Below are positions 59,963 through 64,000 of a stretch of 64,000 bases of DNA, one piece after another. This stretch comes from Laspinema sp963821735 (GTDB lineage: Bacteria > Cyanobacteriota > Cyanobacteriia > Cyanobacteriales > Laspinemataceae): the NCBI GenBank assembly GCA_963821735.1, contig CAWGFK010000070.1:248001-312000 (forward strand), written 5' to 3'. The number at the start of each line of letters is the position of its first letter. Positions within the stretch are counted from its first letter, which is position 1. The position numbers were made by a program, and so were the translations under genes. The notes beneath the pieces were generated by a model. That model had not been told where the DNA came from and made no database searches. It saw only the letters and a list, made by a program, of their open reading frames with translations.

Positions 59963-60034
59963 GTGGGGATAGTGTAATGGCTAACATGACGGTCTCCAAA
60001 ACCGTTGATCTGAGTTCAAATCTCAGTCCCCTCG
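59963..60034 (+). tRNA. trnW: tRNA-Trp(CCA)
   Basis: Anticodon loop CTCCAAA within ACGGT/ACCGT; discriminator G and encoded CCA at 60035-60037. The acceptor GTGGGGA/TCCCCTC has one T-T mismatch at the second pair. Confidence 0.85.
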
Positions 60035-61011
60035 CCAACCTGGTGCCGTAGGCAAATTGGTAAAGCCACCGACCTGCTCTCATTAAACTCCGATGCTATC
60101 TGGACAATCCGCTTAGAGACGATGTGGCTAATCTGGTTGTTGATGTTACGGCATTTTCGATAGGTATTAGAGCAGAAGCCTTTGTGCAGTTTCCCCCCTT
60201 TCCCCATCGTCTTAGAGGCCCGCATAGAGACGGATTTGAGCCGTGTATCTCGACGGTCTATGTCTCTTCCTGGGTGAATAAACTCACGATGGATTACAGT
60301 ACCGTCAAAGGTCACGACTGTTACTGTTGCTGTGGTATTGATACCTAAGTCAACAGCAACTACATTCTGATCAGATGTCCGTTTGGGGGGCACACAATGA
60401 AACGGAACCGAGAGATGACAGGTTTGGCTGTTAAAAATGAGACAGGGAGACAACATCTTGTTGCCAAGGATGGAATGGCGTTTCCCCCTTGTACTAATTT
60501 GAACCGTTGTCCAAATCCAGTCAGCCCCAGTAAACACCTTTATTTCAACCGCATTCTGGCCATGCAGCTTGTAGCATTGACCTTTGTAAAGAACTGGGTA
60601 TCCGCCTGCATCAGCATTGAGTAGCGGTGGTTTGGCATACCGACGATTACGGGATAGCCCACTCTGCCAGTCTCGATACCGAGTCATGTAGCTACTCACT
60701 TGCCCAATCACAAAGCTAATAGCAGCCCTGCGGTAGTAGCTAGGAAACTTGTAAAATACCCGATTGATTTGCGGATACTTCACAACAGGACGTTTAGCGG
60801 TTGCGTGCATCAATCGCTCTACAGCAGGGGTTTGTTCATCTGACGATAAAACCCCTAACTCTGGCCAATGCGTGAAGACAATGCCAACCAAATATCGACA
60901 AAGCCGACGATAGACCTTAACCGTTTCGCCGAACAGATGACGTTGTTCAGTGGTTGGGTTAAGAGTCCACTTATCAGTCCTGATGATTTGCGATGGCTGT
61001 TTGAGCTTCAT
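60016..61011 (-). pseudogene. tnpB: Truncated TnpB (IS605/IS1341-type RNA-guided nuclease), RuvC-I only
   Basis: Open for 331 codons; the first ~311 are TnpB-like and the last 20 are read through tRNA sequence. The N-terminal part matches OrfB/TnpB (TEQRHLFGETVKVYRRLCRY) and RuvC-I is present (VVAVDLGINTTATVTVVTFD). The frame runs to the helix QISHIVSKRIVQIASEFNES, where TnpB proteins normally continue into the RuvC-II glutamate, zinc finger and RuvC-III. All of these are missing, as is the 3' end that would encode the guide RNA. Nuclease activity is therefore lost. Confidence 0.8.
60042..60075 (+). pseudogene. 5' half of an interrupted tRNA
   Basis: Acceptor strand GGTGCCG, D-arm GGC/GCC, then anticodon stem CCGAC and the first bases (CT) of the anticodon loop. 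The matching 3' half is at 61082-61124: GTCGG closes the anticodon stem perfectly and CGGCACT closes the acceptor. A TnpB fragment lies between them. Confidence 0.8.
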
Positions 61012-61081
61012 GGTGCCATGATAACACAGCGGTACTCCTTAACCGCCACATAGCAGATGGGGGAATACGTCACTATTTTTG
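60076..61081 (-). mobile_element. 3'-truncated TnpB insertion element inside a tRNA anticodon loop
   Basis: About 1 kb between the two tRNA halves. The 5' side of tnpB has a probable left-end hairpin, GCGGT/ACCGC at about 61031-61048. On the tnpB strand the flank reads ..CTTGAA before the element, compatible with the short 5' target motifs of IS605-like elements. The right end is absent, so the current left junction (60075/60076) is probably a later deletion. Confidence 0.7.
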
Positions 61082-61124
61082 TTCAAGTCGGCGTTTGCTT
61101 TTTCAAATCCCGTCGGCACTGCCA
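61082..61124 (+). pseudogene. 3' half of an interrupted tRNA
   Basis: ..TTCAA then anticodon stem GTCGG, a 5-nt variable region, T-loop TTCAAAT, acceptor CGGCACT, discriminator G and encoded CCA (61122-61124). The T-stem is decayed: GCTTT faces CCCGT with three mismatches. If the element end is just before TTCAA, the original loop would be CTTTCAA (anticodon TTC, Glu); other junctions give GTC, GCC or GCT. Confidence 0.75.
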
Positions 61125-61135
61125 ACACATTGTAT

Positions 61136-61222
61136 GGGCTGGTATCCAAATGGGTGAAGGAGCTTGACTGTAAATCAAGTGCTATTGTGCTGAACATGGG
61201 GGTTCGAGTCCCTCCCGGCCCA
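61136..61222 (+). tRNA. trnY: tRNA-Tyr(GTA)
   Basis: Class II cloverleaf with long variable arm. Acceptor GGGCTGG/CCGGCCC, discriminator A, anticodon loop CTGTAAA within CTTGA/TCAAG. Confidence 0.92.
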
Positions 61223-61226
61223 TTGT

Positions 61227-61313
61227 GGAGAGGTGGCCGAGTGGCTTAAGGCGCTTTCCTGCTAAGAAAGAGCGGTTTAACGACCGTCGAGGGTTCGACT
61301 CCCTCCCTCTCCG
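61227..61313 (+). tRNA. trnS: tRNA-Ser(GCT)
   Basis: Class II. Acceptor GGAGAGG/CCTCTCC, discriminator G, anticodon loop CTGCTAA within CTTTC/GAAAG. Confidence 0.92.
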
Positions 61314-61350
61314 CCTTTTTTGTATAACCTGGGTGCATGACACCCAACCT

Positions 61351-61440
61351 GGAGAGATGGCCGAGAGGCTGATGGCGCGGTCTTGGAAAGACCAATCGGA
61401 TTGAACAAATCCGACGAGGGTTCAAATCCCTCTCTCTCCT
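61351..61440 (+). tRNA. trnS: tRNA-Ser(GGA)
   Basis: Class II with a long variable arm. Acceptor GGAGAGA/TCTCTCC; anticodon loop TTGGAAA with stem GGTC/GACC plus one mismatch; discriminator T in place of the usual G. T-loop TTCAAAT. Confidence 0.88.
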
Positions 61441-61444
61441 TTAT

Positions 61445-61518
61445 CCCCCGGTAGCTCAGTTGGTAGTAGCGCCTGTTTGAAGAACAGGAGGTCGTCGGAT
61501 CGAAACCGACCTGGGGGA
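61445..61518 (+). tRNA. trnF: tRNA-Phe(GAA)
   Basis: Acceptor CCCCCGG/CTGGGGG, discriminator A, anticodon loop TTGAAGA within CCTGT/ACAGG. T-loop reads ATCGAAA, slightly unusual. Confidence 0.9.
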
Positions 61519-61525
61519 CTGGTAT

Positions 61526-61598
61526 TGCCTGGTGGACGATTGGCAAGTCGCTGTGACTCTGAATCACAGAGAGGTTGGTTCGACCCCAACCCAGGCAT
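61526..61598 (+). tRNA. trnQ: tRNA-Gln(CTG)
   Basis: Acceptor TGCCTGG/CCAGGCA with U1-A72 as in Gln tRNAs; anticodon loop CTCTGAA within TGTGA/TCACA; T-loop TTCGACC; discriminator T. Confidence 0.88.
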
Positions 61599-61609
61599 CC
61601 ATATCACAA

Positions 61610-61682
61610 TGCCCTGTGGTGTAATTGGCAACATTTCTGGATTTGACCCAGAAGAGTCCAGGTTCGATCCCTGGCGGGGCAT
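61610..61682 (+). tRNA. trnQ: tRNA-Gln(TTG)
   Basis: Acceptor TGCCCTG/CGGGGCA (U1-A72), anticodon loop ATTTGAC within TCTGG/CCAGA, T-loop TTCGATC. Different in sequence from the stand-alone Gln gene at 34378. Confidence 0.9.
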
Positions 61683-61691
61683 CCAATTTTT

Positions 61692-61765
61692 GCTCCTGTG
61701 GCGTAATTGGAAAACGCAGTCGCCTCAAAAGCGATTTATTGTGAGTTCGAGTCTCACCGGGAGTA
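61692..61765 (+). tRNA. trnL: tRNA-Leu(CAA), short variable arm
   Basis: Acceptor GCTCCTG/CGGGAGT with a G1-U72 wobble and A73; anticodon loop CTCAAAA within TCGC/GCGA. The variable region is only about six bases, whereas Leu tRNAs normally have a long arm. Confidence 0.82.
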
Positions 61766-61778
61766 CCTTTGTTCTCTC

Positions 61779-61860
61779 GCTCCTGTGGCGGAATTGGTAG
61801 ACGCGGCAGACTTAAAATCTGTTTTTTAAAAAAGTGTGGGTTCGAGTCCCACCAGGAGTA
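61779..61860 (+). tRNA. trnL: tRNA-Leu(TAA), intron-less
   Basis: Class II with long variable arm. Acceptor GCTCCTG/CAGGAGT (G1-U72), A73, encoded CCA at 61861-61863. Anticodon loop CTTAAAA is uninterrupted; the chromosomal copy in many cyanobacteria carries a group I intron here. Confidence 0.9.
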
Positions 61861-61864
61861 CCAA

Positions 61865-61938
61865 CGGGATGTAATTCAGCGGTTTAGAAGCCTTGGTTTG
61901 GGGCCAAGGAGTCGTGGGTTCAAATCCTACCATCCCGA
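61865..61938 (+). tRNA. trnP: tRNA-Pro(TGG)
   Basis: Acceptor CGGGATG/CATCCCG, discriminator A, anticodon loop TTTGGGG within CTTGG/CCAAG. Confidence 0.92.
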
Positions 61939-61947
61939 TTTTTTTCT

Positions 61948-62021
61948 GCCCCTGTGACGTAATTGGAAACCGTCGCTCGCTCAGACCGAGTGTTTTACAG
62001 GTTCGAGTCCTGTCAGGGGTA
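61948..62021 (+). tRNA. trnL: tRNA-Leu(CAG), short variable arm
   Basis: Acceptor GCCCCTG/CAGGGGT (G1-U72), A73, anticodon loop CTCAGAC within GCTCG/CGAGT, variable region of about five bases, T-stem ACAGG/CCTGT. Confidence 0.82.
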
Positions 62022-62063
62022 TTGGGTTTAACTCACCCAACTAATGCGCCTTATTTAAAATTC

Positions 62064-62137
62064 GCCCCTGTAGCCCAATTGGAAGAGGCACTAGACTAAG
62101 GATCTAGGGGGTACTGGTTCGAGTCCAGTCAGGGGTA
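62064..62137 (+). tRNA. trnL: tRNA-Leu(AAG), short variable arm
   Basis: Acceptor GCCCCTG/CAGGGGT (G1-U72), A73, anticodon loop CTAAGGA within CTAGA/TCTAG, variable region of five bases. A34 anticodons other than Arg(ACG) are rare in bacteria. Confidence 0.82.
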
Positions 62138-62150
62138 TTTTGGTGATTTA

Positions 62151-62225
62151 TGCAGGGATGGAGCAATGGTTGGCTCGTCAGTCTCATAAACTGAACATCA
62201 GCAAGTTCAAATCTTGCCCCTGCCA
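62151..62225 (+). tRNA. Initiator-like tRNA-fMet(CAT)
   Basis: Resembles fMet tRNA in the 1-72 mismatch (T1 against C72), in ATGGAGCA after the acceptor, GGCTCGTCAG, and in encoded CCA at 62226-62228. The anticodon stem is TCAGT/ACTGA and lacks the three consecutive G-C pairs typical of initiators. Confidence 0.82.
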
Positions 62226-62237
62226 CCAATTCTTAAT

Positions 62238-62310
62238 GCTGGTGTGGCTCAATTGGTAGAGCGATCGCTTTGTAAGCGATGGGTTGCAGGTTCAATTCCT
62301 GTCACCAGCT
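62238..62310 (+). tRNA. trnT: tRNA-Thr(TGT)
   Basis: Acceptor GCTGGTG/CACCAGC, discriminator T, anticodon loop TTTGTAA within ATCGC/GCGAT. A HIP1 octamer overlaps the anticodon stem. Confidence 0.92.
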
Positions 62311-62314
62311 TTCT

Positions 62315-62386
62315 GCGGGTGTGATGTAGTGGTAAGCATCTGAGTCTGCCAGTCTCAGTGCATGGGTTCAAATCCCATCATCCGCT
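62315..62386 (+). tRNA. trnG: tRNA-Gly(GCC)
   Basis: Acceptor GCGGGTG/CATCCGC, discriminator T, anticodon loop CTGCCAG, anticodon stem TGAGT/TCTCA with one T-T mismatch next to the loop. Confidence 0.87.
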
Positions 62387-62391
62387 TTTGT

Positions 62392-62463
62392 AGTCCTATA
62401 GCTCAACGGTAGAGCGCTTGCCTTACAAGCAAGATGTTGTCAGTTCAAATCTGACTAGGACTA
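62392..62463 (+). tRNA. trnV: tRNA-Val(TAC)
   Basis: Acceptor AGTCCTA/TAGGACT, discriminator A, encoded CCA (62464-62466), anticodon loop CTTACAA within CTTGC/GCAAG. Confidence 0.92.
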
Positions 62464-62472
62464 CCAACAAAA

Positions 62473-62546
62473 GAGAGTGTAACTTAATTGGAAAAAGTCC
62501 CGATCTTCTAAATCGGTTTATGTAGGTTCGAGTCCTACCACTCTTG
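62473..62546 (+). tRNA. trnR: tRNA-Arg(TCT)
   Basis: Acceptor GAGAGTG/CACTCTT, discriminator G, anticodon loop CTTCTAA within CCGAT/ATCGG. Last tRNA before the rRNA-like gap. Confidence 0.9.
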
Positions 62547-62561
62547 TTTTTATTCACTTAA

Positions 62562-62569
62562 AAAGGAGG
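62562..62569 (+). promoter_or_regulatory. Shine-Dalgarno-like AAAGGAGG with no ORF after it
   Basis: AAAGGAGG followed by AATTATC is a perfect complement to the 16S anti-SD, but there is no start codon at proper spacing. The first in-frame codons reach a stop at once. It lies 35 bases before the rRNA-like RNA and may belong to the same transcript. Confidence 0.4.
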
Positions 62570-62644
62570 AATTATCTTCTGAAATTCAAACGGTTTAACT
62601 TTCTGCGATCGCGTCCAAGCGTGACCTAATTTTTGGAGCTTACA

Positions 62645-62668
62645 TACTTGAGTACGAGAGGAAAAGTA
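62645..62668 (+). ncRNA. Sarcin-ricin-loop element
   Basis: AGTACGAGAGGA (62651-62662) equals the E. coli 23S core 2654-2665, including the bulged G2655, the GAGA tetraloop and A2660. It is closed by a perfect TACTT/AAGTA stem whose sequence differs from the native CUCC/GGAG stem. Confidence 0.8.
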
Positions 62669-62711
62669 CCACGAAAAACTGTGGGCGCGTGAGAACGAGG
62701 AATACGAAGAA

Positions 62712-62769
62712 CCCGACAGGTGGGCTTAAAAGTAGCCATCCTTTAAAGAGTGTGTAACAACCCATCGGC
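62712..62769 (+). ncRNA. GTPase-associated-centre domain
   Basis: Aligns without a gap to E. coli 23S 1051-1108 (40 of 58 identical, from memory of the E. coli sequence). U1060, A1067, A1070, G1071, A1088, G1091, U1094, A1095, A1096 and C1100 equivalents are kept. Pairs 1054-1105, 1055-1104, 1058-1080, 1089-1101 and 1092-1099 changed on both sides and still pair. Confidence 0.85.
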
Positions 62770-62864
62770 GGAGTCCCTCTAGTAACTGAGAAAGCGCAAA
62801 ATGCTCCTCGCACTTGCACGACCAAACGCGATCGCCTCACATAAGTTCATTGTCTACTAAATCT

Positions 62865-62937
62865 GGGTCTGTAGTTCCAATGGGAGAACGCTTCTCTTGC
62901 AAAGAAGAGGTTGCGGGTTCGACCCCCGCCGGATCCA
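62865..62937 (+). tRNA. trnA: tRNA-Ala(TGC)
   Basis: Acceptor GGGTCTG/CGGATCC with the G3-U70 identity pair of Ala, discriminator A, anticodon loop CTTGCAA within CTTCT/AGAAG. Confidence 0.9.
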
Positions 62938-62942
62938 TCAAT

Positions 62943-63017
62943 GGTGTCTGAAGTCCAAGCGGTCCAGACGCTGGTTTGTGAAGCCAGTCCTAGCGGGTTC
63001 AAGTCCCGTCAGACACC
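62943..63017 (+). tRNA. trnH: tRNA-His(GTG)
   Basis: Encoded G-1 pairing C73, acceptor GTGTCTG/CAGACAC, anticodon loop TTGTGAA within CTGGT/GCCAG. Confidence 0.92.
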
Positions 63018-63021
63018 CTGC

Positions 63022-63104
63022 GGAAGATGCTGCTGAATGGACGGCAACTGGTCTCGAAAGCCAGAGTACGGGTTACTGTAGGGGTTCGATTCCTCCATCT
63101 TCCA
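63022..63104 (+). tRNA. trnS: tRNA-Ser(CGA)
   Basis: Acceptor GGAAGAT/ATCTTCC, anticodon loop CTCGAAA within CTGGT/GCCAG, long variable arm, encoded CCA at 63105-63107. Discriminator A in place of G. Confidence 0.87.
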
Positions 63105-63108
63105 CCAC

Positions 63109-63180
63109 CCACCAGAAGCCGAAAAGTGAGGCACCGTGCTGATAACGCGGGGTTAGGAGGGGCAGTACCTCTCTGGTGGA
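63109..63180 (+). tRNA. tRNA-Ile(GAT)-like, atypical loops
   Basis: Acceptor CCACCAG/CTGGTGG, D-stem GCC/GGC, anticodon stem CCGTG/CGCGG with loop CTGATAA, T-stem GGAGG/CCTCT. The T-loop is GGCAGTA where TTCRANT is expected, and the D-loop lacks GG, so the normal elbow cannot form. May be a decayed or specialised tRNA-like RNA. Confidence 0.6.
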
Positions 63181-63183
63181 TTT

Positions 63184-63253
63184 CCCTTTGCCAGCGGATC
63201 TGGAACTGATGCTACGAACGTCGGTGTCGGTGGTTCAACTCCATCCAAAGGGG
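63184..63253 (+). tRNA. trnR: tRNA-Arg(ACG)
   Basis: Acceptor CCCTTTG/CAAAGGG, discriminator G, anticodon loop CTACGAA within TGATG/CGTCG (G-U pairs), T-loop TTCAACT. D-arm CCAG/CTGG has a small five-base loop. Confidence 0.7.
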
Positions 63254-63305
63254 CTTTCTCTTGACCCTCACAGGTTTTGCGTATAACTTTAGGGTAAGGG
63301 ACTAT

Positions 63306-63377
63306 TCCTCGGTAGCTCAATGGTGGAGCATCCGGCTGTTAACCGGAGGGTTCTTGGTTCGAGTCCAAGTCGAGGAG
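63306..63377 (+). tRNA. trnN: tRNA-Asn(GTT)
   Basis: Acceptor TCCTCGG/TCGAGGA, discriminator G, anticodon loop CTGTTAA within TCCGG/CCGGA. Last gene of the array. A weak promoter-like TTGACC...TATAAC lies at 63261-63287. Confidence 0.93.
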
Positions 63378-63411
63378 TTCAATTCAAGTTAGATAGAAGA
63401 GAGGGAGCATA

Positions 63412-64000
63412 ATGATAACAGGATATGGCAGTCTCTGTACAGAATTTTATAACCTGACTAAACCTATTGGTGGGGATTATCCGGATGTGCCTTACTACAT
63501 TAAACATTTATCGCCAATCCCTGGAAGAATTTTGGAGGCGGCAGTCGGAACAGGTCGATTATTGATTCCATTGTTAGAAGCCGGTTTAACCGTAGAAGGA
63601 ATTGATAATTCGGAAGAAATGTTAAGGTGTTGTCGAGTCAATTGTCGAGAGCATGATTTAGATCCGGTTCTCTATTCTGGCGATATTGCCAACCTAGAGC
63701 TACCTCAAAAATATCATGCGATTGTCATCACGCTTGGCTCGTTCATGTTGTTAGAAACACGAGAGCGGGCAATCGCTGCGCTGCAAGCATTCAGCCGCCA
63801 CCTAGAACCTAGGGGTCAACTGTTCATTGATTTGGAAATTCCCCTGGATGGCTTGGAAAACCAAGGAACAGTCAGGAAAATTCGGTCAATTGAATGCCCT
63901 GATGGGTGCTGGATCACTCTTGAAAGTAGCACTTGCGTTGATCCACTTCAACAACTCAATGTTTCATGGTTACGGTACGATAAGTGGAAGAATGGACAAC
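63412..64000 (+). CDS. Class I SAM-dependent methyltransferase, partial
   Basis: The frame opens at ATG 63412 with GAGGGAG five bases upstream and is still open at the window end (196 codons). SAM-binding motif I is ILEAAVGTGRLLIPLLEAGL; motif II is VEGIDNSEEML; VLYSGDIANLELP and LEPRGQLFIDLEIPLDG follow. The Cys-rich CRVNCREHDLD segment is a feature of one helix. It begins only 34 bp after t RNA-Asn, so it could be read from the array promoter. Substrate (RNA, protein or small molecule) unknown. Confidence 0.85.
   Translation, partial: MITGYGSLCTEFYNLTKPIGGDYPDVPYYIKHLSPIPGRILEAAVGTGRLLIPLLEAGLTVEGIDNSEEMLRCCRVNCREHDLDPVLYSGDIANLELPQKYHAIVITLGSFMLLETRERAIAALQAFSRHLEPRGQLFIDLEIPLDGLENQGTVRKIRSIECPDGCWITLESSTCVDPLQQLNVSWLRYDKWKNGQ

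Larger units (their letters stand above)
62600..62836 (+). ncRNA. Candidate rRNA-mimic RNA carrying sarcin-ricin-loop and GTPase-centre elements
   Basis: Closing helix GCGATCGCGT (62605-62614)/ACGCGATCGC (62826-62835). Inside: an SRL hairpin (stem TACTT/AAGTA at 62645-62668, core AGTACGAGAGGA exact); hairpin CCAC/GTGG (62668-62684); and a two-part stem CGTG/CACG plus CGAGG/CCTCG (62688-62700 with 62806-62820). That stem presents a 58-nt GTPase-associated-centre domain at 62712-62769. RNase P at tRNA-Ala and RNase Z at tRNA-Arg could release the RNA. Part of the closing helix is two HIP1 palindromes, which pair automatically, so the outer boundary is less sure than the two inner elements. Confidence 0.75.
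59759..63377 (+). other. tRNA gene array (26 tRNA or tRNA-like genes)
   Basis: All on one strand, with gaps mostly of 3-50 bp. It includes a TnpB insertion in the fourth gene and a 318-bp gap that encodes an rRNA-like RNA. Anticodons cover most amino acids; Lys, Cys and an intact Glu are not seen. Long arrays of this kind are known in a few cyanobacteria, for example the delta plasmid of Anabaena PCC 7120, and in large phages. Confidence 0.9.

Noticed and set aside
59505..60051. ORFs overlapping tRNA-Asp, Met and Trp on both strands
   Set aside because: They are translations of tRNA genes and leader sequence without protein motifs. Similar frames at 61277-62099 and 62897-63209 are rejected for the same reason.
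60076..61081. Group I intron in the tRNA anticodon loop
   Set aside because: Cyanobacterial group I introns do insert at this place, and the insert ends in G after a U-ending exon. But the insert codes for TnpB on the opposite strand and I see none of the conserved group I core elements.
62640..62840. 66-codon ORF on the minus strand across the rRNA-like region
   Set aside because: It has no ribosome site or family motif, and the plus-strand RNA folding explains the sequence better.

Overview
The window is cyanobacterial chromosome, probably from a filamentous Oscillatoriales-type organism. The signs are the very frequent HIP1 octamer GCGATCGC, a petL gene, a BCD/PucC-family transporter, a PEP-CTERM protein, a haemagglutinin-CHAT fusion, large RTX/cadherin surface proteins and many PAS-rich histidine kinases. 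The genus cannot be fixed from the sequence alone.

Layout. 1-4.0 kb: the end of lemA, a chaN-like lipoprotein gene, an inositol-monophosphatase-family enzyme and a BCD-family transporter. 4.2-18.4 kb: three paralogous secreted proteins on the minus strand. They share an almost identical N-terminal RTX cassette but have different C-terminal modules (Calx-beta plus beta-helix; cadherin plus beta-propeller; cadherin plus DUF11 plus FG-GAP). A TIGR03032-family gene lies between the second and third. 19-24 kb: a 1630-residue two-partner-secretion/CHAT protein. 24-27 kb: an aldo/keto reductase and small membrane or exported proteins. 27-34 kb: two PAS/GAF histidine kinases around a 2-kb gene-poor stretch. 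34-39 kb: tRNA-Gln, a HAD hydrolase, nurA, xseB, a truncated IS630 gene, DUF2103 and clpS. 39-46 kb: a signalling group (REC-cyclase, six-PAS kinase, response regulator). 46-48.6 kb: a glycine-betaine-type ABC transporter. 48.6-59.3 kb: an MFS transporter, petL, aroB, a TerB-like protein, an HTH-AAA protein, a PEP-CTERM protein, an RHH protein, an HNH nuclease behind a terminator-bearing leader, and a GST.

59.5-63.4 kb is the most unusual part: one dense array of 26 tRNA genes or tRNA-like sequences on the plus strand, behind a near-consensus promoter. One tRNA is split in its anticodon loop by a truncated TnpB element. Between tRNA-Arg(TCT) and tRNA-Ala(TGC), a 318-bp gap encodes what looks like a compact RNA carrying two ribosomal RNA elements. 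One is an exact 12-nt sarcin-ricin-loop core in its own hairpin. The other is a 58-nt GTPase-associated-centre domain that aligns without gaps to E. coli 23S 1051-1108 and has five compensated base pairs. The order (SRL, then GAC) is the reverse of that in 23S rRNA. I know of no described RNA of this kind. Placed among tRNAs, it could be a translation-factor or ribotoxin decoy; that role is inference. A SAM-dependent methyltransferase follows the array and runs off the window.

Six genes carry ten apparent single-base frameshifts: chaN-like, BCD transporter, RTX protein 1, RTX protein 3, and two histidine kinases. Removing one base (nine sites) or adding one (one site) restores a full-length frame in every case. 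This may reflect sequencing error more than pseudogene formation.
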